Source: Paralvinella palmiformis
Taxonomy: Eukaryota > Annelida > Polychaeta > Terebellida > Alvinellidae
NCBI GenBank assembly: GCA_025642065.1
Contig: JAODUP010000090.1
Span: 312,501-376,500 of the forward strand
Direction of reading: 5' to 3'
DNA length: 64,000 nucleotides
The notes beneath the pieces are model-generated. The model did no database searches. It worked only from the letters and a program-made list of their open reading frames with translations, and was not told where the DNA came from. The first letter of the stretch is position 1, and every line of letters begins with the position of its first letter. Below are positions 46,579-61,399 of this stretch, piece after piece. The translations under genes were made by a program, and so were the position numbers.

Positions 46579-49500
46579 AACCAAAAATTAGGTTGTGCTG
46601 AATAAGTGATAACCTGGGGATTCTCTCCAATAAACAAATCAACCAAAGTTCTGCATCATTTTGGTTCCAGTATATTGGTAACTCCACAAGTGTTAACGTT
46701 GTAAAAATAGTAAATTAATTTGTGGATTTAATTTGTTTGTATGAAATTTCAATTCCAGTTCTATTTAAATACTATTTAAAACCACAACACTTTCTCGCTC
46801 TCGCTCACAAACAAACACACATGCATGCACACAAATATGTATTTATATAAAATCATATTGCAATCAGATTTTAAACTTCATTTTAAACTTCATCAGGATA
46901 TAATGCCCATAGTCAGAAGGATAAACTACTGAAATGAATATGTAAATTAGAAATGTTGCAATTTTAAACCAACTGTTCATAGTAGGCTAAATGGAGCAAG
47001 CAATCTCAAAAGGTAGTTTTAAAAATGTAGGGGATTTTAATGTAACATTGCCATGAAAACCATTAAGGGGTATGAACGCATACCCCCCAGGAACATTTTA
47101 ACTGAAAATGATGACATTTGCATCATATTGGGGTTTTACAGTGTAAGCATAATTAAATGTATGTATCACTTACTTAATTATATCTGTAACATGAAAAAAC
47201 AAGACCACAGAAATGCTTCAAATTCTATTGATTAGACTTGTTTTTATATATTTGTTTTTTTTTCTCCTTCCACATATTTATAGCTAACTCATAGTCAAAA
47301 TCAGCTAAAGACCGTTTTTTTTACTTTGCACCATACGTTAAAATATTGCAGGAATCCTGCAAAAACGTGTCTTAGAAGCAACACTGCTGCACCACCAGTT
47401 AGGCCACGGAAGCAGCCCACAGAGCCTGGTTATAGTTTAAATCTACTGTATATACTCACATATAAGTCACATTTTATACTCCGAAATCAATGAAAAAATT
47501 GAGTGCGTCTTATATGCAGGTCATACTAAAAGGGAAGGTATATTTGGCATAATTTAGTGGGAAATACAATAATACTGTTTTTCAACATTAATAATGAATA
47601 TAAGATCCATAAACAAATTTATTAGGTGTGTTTTCTCTGTTGTCTTTCAAATCCAAACTTAATCGTGATAACTGCCATGATTATTTAATCCGATGCCCTA
47701 ATTAGTGACATGATTACAAAGGCTCGTCATTACTATCAAGATATGTGAGCGTGTGTAATTGAACGGAATGGTAAATGAGGCCACACAAAGAATGACCATA
47801 GAAGCCACATCAAAAGAAAACAATTACAGCAAACACTGTGTTAATTACCTCCAGAGCTGGCACATGGGAACTACTAATAAACAAATGCACAGCAGCAGGA
47901 AACCTGAAGTGGCTGTCTTTACCTATCATCATACAGGTGGGTGAAAACGGCCTGGGAATAGATTTACGCCACTATTATGACCATATAGTGCTTTAGATGG
48001 CATGGAAGATGATGTATTGTGGGCTGAACAGTATGACAAATCCGACACTTACTCTGACGAAGAAGGCAACAACATATACGATGACACACGGACAGATACA
48101 ACAGATGTTTAATAAAGAGAGTGACAATGATGATTTTTTTGTTTTGAATCAATATTGCTGATTTTGGTGCATCTTATACGTGGGTTCGAGTCTAGTGGTG
48201 TTTATTGGTCTTATACGCAAGTGTGACTTGCACGCGAGTATATACAGTAGGTGTTATAGATGTCTGTGCTTAATTGCACTACAAATTAGGTCATGGGGAT
48301 GTCCTGAAATGCTTGTGTAAAAGTAATCTTGAGTTACCATTTTTCTCTTTACTCACTTCATCACTTGAATCAGCAGCTCCACTACCAAGAGCTGATCTGA
48401 CAGAATTGATCAAGTTCTCATCTACTGGATCTCTATCACTTCTTTCTTCTTCTTCTTCCGACTCCTTTACATCAGAATCATCTGTTGTATCATCTGATTC
48501 CATTTCTTCTTCACTCTCTTCTTCATAATTTTAACATAAAACAGGATAAATAAACTGATAAACCATTCTGAAAAGTACAATCACAGTGTACAAAATATGA
48601 TGTAAAAATAATTGGCTGGCAGGAAAATGTAAAGGATTCATAGGCTCCATGCACAACTGTACAGTCCATATATTAATTGTAAATAAGTCTTATTGAAAAT
48701 GGCTTTAAGAAAAAAAGGAGTTCGGTTAATTACTAAGAATGTATAATGCCAAAAAAACTTATGTGCACTTTAAGGGCGTGATCATTTTTGTCGGAAAAAA
48801 TGCAAAAACATTCTCATATCTGAAGGTTACATTGAAAACACATCACATCTCTGACGCCATATCTTCAAATTGTATATCTAACTATGTAAATGTCCACGGC
48901 AATGTTATGTGAGCATCAAAGCTAGATGAAGTCATAGTTGGAGTTATTTAACATTTTTGTGCATCATCTTAAATGTCTGACTAATCCAGTAAAAATTGTT
49001 GGACCACGGTCCATAACTGGTAAATAATGATCTGGGCTGATAATGCAAAGAACTACACAAACCCACGTGTCCGAATTATTTTGGGGGACAATTTTTGTGT
49101 TGAATGTTTTCAAAACAACATTTACTGAGATGAAGCAGCTGATGGCTAATTTTTGGTTTGTTGTTTAGATTAGTGAAAGGAAATCCTGATAATAATCAAT
49201 ATTGAATGCTTGCACACTGTACAGTTACTGAGCCCATAATTGACTTCATCGATATCATGTCTTGGCACAAGACATTGTGGTAAATTACATGAGAGCTGTT
49301 AATGGATAAAGAGCTTTAAATCTCAAATAATTATGGACTGACCGACCATGTGTTGTTATTTTTCTTCTTCAATATATACAGTTATTTATGGATAACTGAT
49401 AAATGATATCCCTAATAAAAATATTAACCACTTATTATGATAGATGTCAAAGACAAAATCATGAACTATATACTGATCAATTAAAATAAATCACTGAAAA

Positions 49501-51495
49501 TTAATTCCATGGTTTAGTGAGTAAACAGATGATTTAAGTTTAGCTCTCAGTGGTCACATATGGGATATAGACAACAAAGGGAAAACTCTCAAGGGGAATG
49601 AGATATTCAGATGAAACCTTCTATATACAGAGGTAATACTTGGGTATTAAATACCCACACTTGTAGGTATACATTCCAGTGTAGTACCAACTGGGTTGTG
49701 GGAGAACGTTTATATTTCCCTGGTAAACATCCGAATAACTTTTCCAGACACACCATAGTATCAAGTGTTACACAATTTGAGTGAAACAAGCCGAATAGCA
49801 AGATTTCTATAAAGGCCTTTAAAGGGCTTCATCCAGAGAAAACATTAAAATATTCTGATTGAGGCTGACAAATGGACTAAAAACATCCTGTACCAATCTC
49901 ACAGAAGAGGGGGATATGGCAAAGATTGTGTTTAAAAAAATAAAAAACTACGGTAGGGCTAAAATCATAATATGAATGAAAAGAAAGATTTAATTATACC
50001 TTCAAACTGTAAAAGGTCATCACTGCCTTCTTTGCTTGCCTTGAATATCTAGACATAATAAGACAGTTAAATATTTTAAAACAGTAAACACAAGCGTCAC
50101 TTCGTAACATAAACATCTTTCACAAGTCAGCAACATAATAACATGAACCTGATTGTAACAGAATGTAACAATACAAATCAATCATCTAGAAATATAGAAG
50201 TAACATAAACCATAAATGTTATTATCATAATTTTATAACGACAGACAAGAGCAATATTTTTTTTATAAACAAAACATAAACCATAAGAGATAAACCATAA
50301 ATATAAAACAAAACACAAGCCAAACTTAACTAACTTACAATCCATTTAAATGAGATATTTGGCTTAAATTCATAAACTGTTTCTCACTATAATCTACGCG
50401 GTCAAATCCATTTTTTACTGAGCAACAGTTACAGCGAAACGTACTTACATCAAGTATGAGCTGGACGCTGTGCCTAGTCAAATGTGGACAAATCATAGTA
50501 AAAACTGTATTTACAACAGTTCGAACGAGGTGACTTTGTTGTGACAATAAAGATAATAGCATATCAATGATAACATCAACCCAGTCTGGTTCACCATCAC
50601 TTTGTTTGATGGTGGATTGGCGTCTTTTCTTTGAGGCCTTTTCATAACAGGTGTGAAGTTCCTACAAATGACAACACCACAAAATGCCAACATACGAAAC
50701 TGAAAACATCCCAGGCCACAGCTAAACATGTTGGTCGCTTAATTTCGGTAGCACACATTCTGTAGATATTTATAAAGTAAGCCTATGCAATTGATTAACA
50801 ATAGTCCTCCATCCTCAAGCCATCCAGGAATGGTTCCAAGTTATAAGCAGTATAGCAGTTTTCACTTATGCGATATTTTTTCTAATAAAATAAATCCTTC
50901 TACATTTGTATCAATGAACCAATTAAGCTACTGGCATTATAAGAACATTAAAAAAAATAGTACAAATTTAGCACGGATGTAATTCATTTGATCCATGCCT
51001 CTTTGTGAGACTACTTTTGGTTGGAGAGAAATAATGAGAATGTTTTAAGTATTTGTTCATACCGACAACACTTCCATAGCAGACGATGGCTCTGTGAATA
51101 ACTGCAGACCATGATGGAGAAACAGCAGCTGAAAGGCTAACTGATCATTTACACCAACAGTCATCTTATCTAACTGAAAAAACGAGATAAAATATACAAG
51201 TTTGTTTATAATTAGATGTCATTTTTATCTTTCATTTAAACTCAACAATCATGAAAAAAGTTGCTAACTTTAAGCCTCTTATTTACCATTATCACATAGG
51301 ATTAAGAACTTGTTAGGTATTCTTTAATAATAAAAGTATTCATGATAAATATTACATGTACCTTCTTTTTTATCTTGTTTGTCACAGTTATTATCTTCTG
51401 CCAGCTTTCCACTGCCTACACAAGAGAAGAAAGTATAACTCTATTGTTTATCACTAAATCTATTAAAAGCACATGCACAATAAGACCATGAATAG

Positions 51496-51537
<42 letters not shown>

Positions 51538-54500
51538 TGGTGGAAAGAAGTTTTTGAACACCTAGTAAATTTCTATATTTTTCCATGATCTTTCTTTAAT
51601 AAGGTTGTTTATTTATGAATAGCAAAACCTAAATTAAAAGATAGCTTTAAGAAACACATCAATGTGTTTTTAGGCCATTTGTACATCAATTTGACAGGAA
51701 TATAGAATATTTAATAAATGTAGCGCAATAACAGAAGTAACAATACCGTAAGAAACATGTATAAACACTTAACAAACATGAAAAATTAATCACCATGGAT
51801 GGCAAATCACAATGAATATGAATTAAATAATACATGATTAGGATATTTCATAAGTCAATATTTGGTTGCTAAGCCACATGCTTGCACCAATGTCTGGATT
51901 CTCTTTGACATTTTTTCAACAAGGTGTTTGCACTGTTCTGGCATGATATTATTCCATTCATTGACCACAAATTTCCTGAGCTCATATATTTCTTGGTTTA
52001 CATTCAGAAACAGCTGCCTTGATGATGCGCTACAGATTTTCTATTGGAAACCATGTTTCAAAAGTCGCCCACAAACAGTTCTGGTTGCAGATTGGACGCC
52101 TGAATGCTCCGACCACTGTCGCTTCAGTTCTGGAGCTGTTTTCTTCATGTCGGTTCGACACAGGTGCAGCAAAACACGATCGTCTCTTGCTGTACTGCAC
52201 ATGGGTCATTCACTTCTAGGCTTGTATTTTAGGCTACCTGACTACTGGATTTTTTTTACGATCATCCTAGCAGTTGTGTGGCTACATCTGCATCTTGTAG
52301 CAATCTGACAATAGTGGCATCACTCGTCATGGAGCACCTGGATCTTCACATGGGTTGAGTACTGTATTTTCTTCGGCTTGGCCATTTGTATGTATAGTAC
52401 AAATATTCTTTTCCTATTATTCCTTTTGTTGATAATCTAAAGCTTCAAAAAATGGTGTTTCATAGCCATATTCACCTTTTTATTAATTGTATCCAAAAAA
52501 TTACGTAATTTCACTTTTTAATTGATTAATTCTTTACAATATTATGATTTATATATCTTATGTAAACAACCCATTAAAATTGTTTTCTACAACAATACCG
52601 GTTGATTTGTTAAGCACACACTCTGAAATATGTGCATTATTTGGAAGAAACACAAAATATAGCCAGTGTTCAAAAACCTTTTTCCACCACTATATATATA
52701 TATATATTCAATGTTCACATTAATTTATATATATATTTCTTTGTTGAATAGTTGGTTTTGGACCTATATCAAATATGCATACCAAACATCATTAAATTCT
52801 AATATAATAATTAATCCCTAAATAAATAAATTATTAGTTAAGGAGTGACTAGACATTATATAATTAAGACGTAACTGCTCTATGTCCCATGGACTAAGGA
52901 CTAAGTTTAAAACAATAAGACACTGTTTCCTTCCACAATATAAATTAATCTAATTTGAGATAATTCTCATCACACACTTATACAGTAAGTTACCTTATCA
53001 TCTAATACTTTGCTGTTCTTTGCAGCACTGCTGTCCTTCACTAATGACTAAAATAAAACAAACATGTTCAATTTATTTAAAAGACATTTTTATTAAGTGT
53101 TTACCACAAATACAACATTATTTAACTAGTTGTGAGATTAGCATAACTAAATAATAAGCTAATCTCTACATTACAATAACATTTCGACTTGAGTATCAAT
53201 GTTTTCTTAAACAAACTGGTCACTTACTTCTCCACATTGTACTATATCAAATAGACAATTAGTGTAGGCATGATATCCCTTCAGACGTTTACCTAAAGAG
53301 AAAAAAAACCAGTCATACCTATGTTGCTTTAAATAACCACAAAAGGGTAACAAAGTGGTAAAAACTACATGTGAAGGAAGTACTTGCATAACCAACACCA
53401 GTATAACTGTTCAGTCTATAGCACAAACATTGTTCAAGTGGTCACTGCCATAAGACAATTCCTTGTATTTCACAAGGTAAAAACACTTTTAGAATATTAA
53501 TACTCAATCACAGTTAAGCAGTCAATGCAAGAGAAACAACATGCAACTTACCTAGATGTTTTGATATCCTATCTAAGGTCTTAAAGAATGCACTATTCAT
53601 TTTCTCCCTGACCTCAGCATTCAAAGGTTGCCTAAACTTTATGATAATAAAACACTAACTAGATAAGTACCTGACAATCTTTCAGATAAGCTTATTTTGC
53701 ATCATTATGTAAATATTTCTATCCAATGAATTAAATAGAACAATCACCTGCGTAGGACTTATATACTATAAACTGGTTCTGTTGTTTACCTTGTGTTTAC
53801 TGGTTTCTGTCTTCTCAACTCCAAAGAAAGCCATACTGAATAGGAACTCCGCCACAGAAATACACCAACTCAGATCTCCTGATACAGTTTCTTGGTTGAT
53901 AAGGTTACTTAGCGTAAGAACTGACCATTTCTGCTGTGTAACTATCTCAGTACCTTTCAGACTTGGCTCGGAATTTTCTGGTCTAAACAACATCACAACA
54001 AAAATCATGAGCCAGTGAAAACTAAAGCCATTCCAGTTTTTCTATTTCAACCCTCTGCTCTTTATCGTTTTAGTACCACAACCCTGGTATGGGTTTCGCT
54101 GTTAATTTTCTGTTAATCCATAATATGCTATTTTTAACATGAAAACAAACTATTTCAAGATGACTACACAAAATCCTAGAACATACACTTTTGGATGTAT
54201 AACACAAAACACTGAATTTATTCATTCATAATGTTTCTCACATAGTGACAACTTATGTGTCAGTTCAGTGGTTTAATATCAGAACTGAAATTTGGAAAGA
54301 TAAATCTCAAAGCTGTTTTCATTTCCAAACCTAATACCTTCAGTCATCTAAAATGATTTACACCAGAAAACTAATATTTCTATACTTTGGCAGTTCCTTC
54401 CCATATAAGTTTTACTAACCTGCATTAAAACTAAACATACAATAAACATTCATATGCATTCCTTGCTGGCTTAGATTACGATTGAGAATATATTTACAAA

Positions 54501-57500
54501 AACCACTGATATACACATATACAATAAGATAATATTTCAGTAAAGCATCAATTGGTAAACCCCTCTGGCTGAGATTTTTACACTGGCCATTTTCCCAGCA
54601 CAATGTGTAGTACTGGTAGATAGTTAGGCTAGCAACGATGGTTTGGAATACACAAGCCTGTTCACTGAGCCATTTCACTGGTCTTTTTATAGTCCTTATG
54701 CAGTTTTTGTAGGGGTTTTATTTAAGTTGTCCTCTCAACCAAAGTGTTAAAATTTGATGTATTAAAGGATTTTCCAAACAGTTTATATAGACAAGTCACA
54801 GATTATGTATATGACACTTTAAGGAAGCCCATCTTACCTTGTTAGTAATTTTCCTCGAATATTGTCCATCAGAATATTCCCTATTTCCTTCAAGGCATCA
54901 ACAGAGAACTAGAATATAATGCATCTTTATTACAATAATTGTCAGTTAACTAGGGGAAATAATGGATTAGCAAACAACATATTTTACACTTCCTGTAAAG
55001 TCTCAATGGCTATTTATTGTCCCGATTTAATGGTCTGAGATGTAGTATAAGATTGACGGTATTTAGAGCACAACTGTTACACAGTGAATGCTATGTGCAA
55101 AGATATGTAAACTATAGCAGCTATTGATATTTTCAAAAATATTCGAGTTCTGAAAGGTTTTCTGTAACCGAGTAACAAAGGAATTAGCGTACTTTAAATT
55201 TCCACGATTAGAAAAGTGTTGATCCATGAAAAATAAGAAATATCAAAGCGTTAGCCGACTGAAAGATTTAGACAAAAAACAACACTAACTGATTGAGCTT
55301 TTATAACTTATCTAAATTAATAGCATATAGTTTTCAGTGGGGGCATAAAATCTAAAAGAAGTGCAGTACCTCCTAGTACAAAGGTTAGAGCTTCAATTTT
55401 TACAATGCTCAGTGAAACCTCTAATGATACAGCCACTTCTCTCTTTTACAAAAAGAAAGAGCAAACACAGAAATTTTCTAAGAGAACATAAAGAACAACC
55501 TGGACATTTTACTGAACTCACTCAAATATTTTCCAAACAATTAAAAATCAACTTATTAGTATGCAAATTAATGAAATATGCACCCAAAGCCTCACATTCA
55601 TGCAATAAAAAATCTATTAAAACAATATTGTATTATGGTTACAACAGACTTACACTAGATAACAAAGGTTGTGTGGCTCTAGTCACCATTCCACTATCAT
55701 ATAGATGTTTACCAAATGATGTCATCAGTGACATTACCATGGCTACTTGTAAGGTAGGTGCCAGCATATGACAGGTAGCAATCAAGTTTTGATTCTGAAA
55801 TTTGTCAAAAAATCAACCTGCTAAAACATTCGAGTATTAATTACCAAGGAACAGTTAGGATTTTATATTGGTTATGTATTTCTAACAGATACAATTACAA
55901 ACACATTAGACAAACATATTACCAATTGTTTGGTAGCTGAATGCAAAGCACACTGCTTGCTTGCAATGTTTTTTGCAAGAAAATTAACAACACCTGGAGT
56001 CAGGACAGAGTAAACCTTCAAAAGAAAAAATACAAATAAATTATAAACAAGACCATCTAAGCATTCACTAAAAATAATACATAATGGTAAATATGTATTG
56101 TAGAGAACATGGTACATAGTTTATATAAAAAAGGAAGCAAATTAATACCTGATCTGGTGTGGATGTTAGCTGCAAGGCTTCAGGAATGAGTTGAAACACC
56201 AAATATACACAGTTGACACCATTTGGAAATACTTTATCTAAAAATGAATATGTACATATCTATATAAATAAAAGCTGTGGCAGCAGTTTATGGTAGCTAA
56301 TCGGTGTTCTACTGTATTATTTAAGTTCATATTTAAAGTTTCTTTTTAATGAACGAAAAATTTATTTGTTTGTCTGCGTGTTTGCAAAAATTATGACTAA
56401 AGAGTCTTAAATGGCGGTGACTAAGGTATTAGTTGGGGCTATGATGTTTACAATGTGTGACTTTTAGCTTGTAAAACATAAAGCTGAGTAATGACTGATT
56501 ATTCAAGAGTGCCAATTTTGTAGCCACAACAGCTCATACTGTAGCAATGTGGTATTTCAAGAATTTATTACCTTTTGTTTAACAATAAACAATAATTTTA
56601 CTCTAAATAAAGACACAGCCAAAACAGATAAGATAATTTTAGCCCCAATTTCCATGTTAGTTTTTTAAATGAATAAACTAAGTAGTTTATTTATGTTTCA
56701 GAACATAAATTAGCATTCCAAAGATGTACTGATAGAATAAACTTGTTGCAACAGAAATTAAAATACCTTGCCAAACTTCACTAATATTAAATGTACATTC
56801 TTGCTGTTATGTTTAAGAATATTCTGGGCATACCAATGCTAGAGCAGAGACAAACATGTCTTATTGGTTAAATGTAAATACTAATCAATATAATTTTCAT
56901 TTGCTGTATGACAGTACAAGAGGTAGCTGAGCAATTTATTTCTATAATCATGCACATAATTTGATATGCATATGAAATTTTTTTTATTTCTGAAAGGTTT
57001 TAAATTTAAACTTTTCTTGAAATTTGTTTTTAATTCATAATTAGGAAGATAATACACTGGTCATCCATCATGATTTTTAGCATAAATTTATTAAACTAAC
57101 AGATTAGTTTGTTATATTACTCATACTACTCATAAATAAAAACAATTTCACACACTCATAGAAAACAGCCCTATTACTCTCCTTGAATTATAGAGGTGTG
57201 GCATCTACTAGTTTGTGCATTTTTAATAACAGGTAATTGAAATGAGTAGGTGCTTTCTTTGGTTGTGGCACCGGTCACAGTTAGAACATATGGCCATGGG
57301 CAACTTAGTACAGAAACATTCCACAAACACTGTGTCTGGATTTCAGACTCTAACTGGGATGGTTTCAGACTCTAACTGGGATGTTTGCCATTCAGCACTC
57401 AAACCATTATACTACCAATGCAATGCATCGACTAGAGTTTGAAATGAGTACACAAAGCATGTAAATGCTCAACAGATATTACAGTAAAACGAGACACAGA

Positions 57501-58921
57501 AGTATACATTACCATAAAGCACATGCATCCACAGTGCTATGAAATGATCCGGTTTTCTGATTGCCCTCTGCATAAGTTCTGTGCACACAGGGTGCACAAT
57601 GGGGTGTGCTACAGTAGAGTTCTGAAAAAAGAAATCTACAGTTCACCCTGTGAAGATTGCAAAATTCACAATATACAAATGAAATATTATAATTATCAGG
57701 ACAGGTTCACTGGAATAGTAAGATATGAATAATAACATTAACACTAATTATAATTTAAAAAAGATACACCACCTTAATTATTCTACCTAATGCTTCATAG
57801 TTCTTCTCACTAAAGATATGTTTAGTTCGCCAATGTAAAGTCATGAACTCATTATCTAGCTGTTTCTGGAGGAAAGAAAATAATTACTGAACGTAAAACA
57901 AATTGCAATGTCTGGACTGAACAATACAAGAACTAAATATAAATAACAAAAGAGTTATTAAAATAATTACTTATATTTTTAATTATTAAATTAATTACTT
58001 AGTTTTTATGATATGATGATTAAGTAAGTGACAAATATCCAGTGAGAAAAACAAAACAAAAAAGCTTTCCCAAATTAAATTATTGCACCAAGATAATAAA
58101 GGTGACTAGTCAAATATAACTGCATTAAATATAATATAATGCAACCTACATGATGATGCTTTCTAACCACAAGCAACAGCCACAAGATATCTGATGTACA
58201 CTTATCCCAACCACATGTTAGTTGTTGTTCTAATAGTGGCCACATCTGATCTTTAAATTCCTCATCACTAACCTGTACAAAGATAAGCATTTTTGGAAAT
58301 ATGCATATCTATAATGAAGCAAAATACCCAGCAACAAGGATATTAATCTGTTATTAACCTGCTGAACTGAGATCTAAAACTCTTTTTATTAACACGTATT
58401 CAAAGTATTAACAAAACAGACTTTCAGAAATAAAGTAAACAATAGTAAACATTTTCATTCCATTTTGAGCGAGTAAGTGAGTGATTAGTTTAATCTGCAT
58501 CATCACTGGTCACATCCATGACATCTGGCTGGGGTGACAACTGCATATGAAAATGAGATCATCTTACCAAAATCATTAATGGAAGGATAGAATATCCAGG
58601 AGACACAAGCAATAGTAGAAACTTATCACATTATGGGGATTTCAGTGTTGCAGTGTGATATCAAATACATGCTACTTGTAGTACATGTAGTATATTGCAT
58701 ATAAGGGTGGTTATCTGTACATGTGTGTATCCCTGAAACAGAGTGATGATATTTATTGAAGATGATTGCTATCAGAATATTCTACAAAGAAACGGTCGTA
58801 TAAATCCCACTTTAATTCAATTACAGGCAGCATGATAAACAAGAGAATACTTACTAATGCCTTTGAATTTAGAGGTTAATCTCTGAATTTATGTTTATTA
58901 ATTACAATTAGGTATAAGCCA

Positions 58922-58964
<43 letters not shown>

Positions 58965-61364
58965 ATCAGGGTTGGGGTGATTAAAGGATCAATATCTTCA
59001 AAAAGATTTGAGATCAGTGGCTGGGCAAACTCATAGTCCAAGTAAAATGCAAAGTTCACCAACAAATAATCCACATTAATTTGTTTTAATATTTCTGAGA
59101 TCAATATTCACCATAGAGCAAAGGAGCAAGTAATGCATTTCTCATGAATGTACAGGTATTTATAGAGATAACTTGGTTTTGTTCAAACTGAAATTAGTCC
59201 AAACAACATCAATGCAACATTACCCCCAACTTAATCCCTCCTGTCACCTGGTCAGCAAAGTCAATTCGCAGTGAAACGTTTGGTAATGCCTTTAATCTAC
59301 TGCTTACATGATTTATTACAATCACATCATACAACCAGGTGATTTACACTATCTACTAGTACAATCACTACCCCAAAAAATACAATGCATTATACCACAC
59401 ACAATTGTGAAGGCCTGCTAATTAAACCACCAAATGTCTAGTTACATATGAACAAGTGGTGGTTGGTTGCCATGACGATGATTGAAGTTTTACGTTCCCT
59501 TTTGTGCACATGGTAGGCTACATGGGCCGAGCTACGTCCAAAGGTAATGAAGCGAAGCCAAAGATGAAACACCATTCAGATATGCCCACGCCAAAATTCG
59601 AACTCAGGTGGTAGTGATCTGTGGTCCAATGCACTACCAGTTAGACCATGGAGGCACCTTAGGTCGGTTGCAATGACAGCAAGATCACAGGTGGACTGGT
59701 TTAAGATACAGATTAACATCCAATTTTCACAAGGACATTAAAGCACTAATATATAATTTAAATAGATTATCTTAAATGTAAACAAAATTGGAAATTTTGA
59801 ATATTTGGGAAATATATATTTAGTAACGAAATGCATCATGTGTGGCATGACTATAGCCAGGTAAAGTCTATATAATACATAGGATAATTAAAATATATAC
59901 AAGAAATACAGTTTAGAAACTCGCTTCAGGTTGAAACCACATAGATGCTTTAACATGGTAAATAATCAAACACCTTGTGTAATCGTGAAAGTAATGGCTA
60001 ATTATGATTACATTTACAATGGAAATGATTATTATTATATTGCATCTGGAAATGGCAATTTAAAATTACTTGAGATCATGTAATCAATTTGATTAACGAT
60101 TACAATTATCCCATGTCCGATATATATATAATCAGTAATCCAATCAATGGACCAAGTAATTAAATTCACTACAATCGTCATGGTGTTAATTAAGTAAAGC
60201 CTTTAAAGTCTTATTAAAGTGAATAACGCCATAAGTACAATATTTCAAATTATAATATACCACAGATATAATTAGAACATTCTGTACCTTGGAGATAAGG
60301 CTGACTAATACTTCTGTAGAAATTTGGTTTAATGGAACCTTTTCTTCTTTGATATTCAAAATATCTTCCGTTATGGTTCTAACTGCATCATCACTCTCTG
60401 CCTGGAAAAATCAATATAGACATTTTTCTGCTGTACTAAAGCCATTAGGGTGATTATAAGAAGAATATTAATATGCTTTCTCTCTTTTCATTGCCCCCCC
60501 CCCCCACACACACACAAAGTTCTGAGTGTAAAAAGTACTGGTCACTAAAACGTGATGTCATACCTTTAAAATGATACCTGACTGGATCACTGCCAGATAT
60601 GCCATTATTCTACCTAATAAGATGTTACTTTTTTCCTGAAATGGAATAATGAAGCAAGAATAAATGGAAAACTTCAGAACCAAATTAGATATAACAAGAT
60701 TTACCCTGCTAAGAACATAATATATTCAGATAATTTTTAAGTACCTTGACATTTATGGAAAAAACAGAATGATTTTGTTCTAATTCTCTCAGAAATTATT
60801 ATCTCAAATATTGAATTCAACAGTATATTCTAGATTAGTAAGTGTGTTTTCATTCATTTATTAAATAAATAAACAATGAATTATGCTGCTATTACCAATT
60901 TTAAACTTTTTTTTACTGTATACAGCCTTTACTTAAATCAAAATTCAATTACTAAAACAACTCACAGACTTTGATGTGGAAGGTGTAATCTTGAGATGTT
61001 CCTTGACCCTGTCAAGTACACTGGAGACTTTCATTAATGGAAAATGTCGCAGAACCTGGAAAAATTATTTTCATCTAAATAGACCAGCAAATAGTTCATC
61101 AAATCAATGACTTCAGAACTGGGTATTTAGCCAGTTCTCATAAAACCAAAACATACAGGGTTCTGAGCTATTCGGGAGGTGCCTTATGCACATCTGGTTT
61201 CAAATGATGCTGCATGATTTCTGGAACATTTTAATGGTGTCCAGCCCACATTTTGGGCCCTTGATTCATTAGTATTGTTTACTTTATGCTTTTAATATTA
61301 TGCTTACAGACAAATTCTAATCGTAATTTTGCACCTTCTGATCAGCTTCTTATCAAAATTCAGA

Positions 61365-61399
<35 letters not shown>

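Noticed and set aside
51862..52308. Plus-strand 148-codon frame
   Set aside because: Antisense of the Tc1 transposase remnant.
59463..59661. tRNA gene on the minus strand
   Set aside because: A and B boxes are present but the sequence does not close into a cloverleaf and continues into the shared SINE body.
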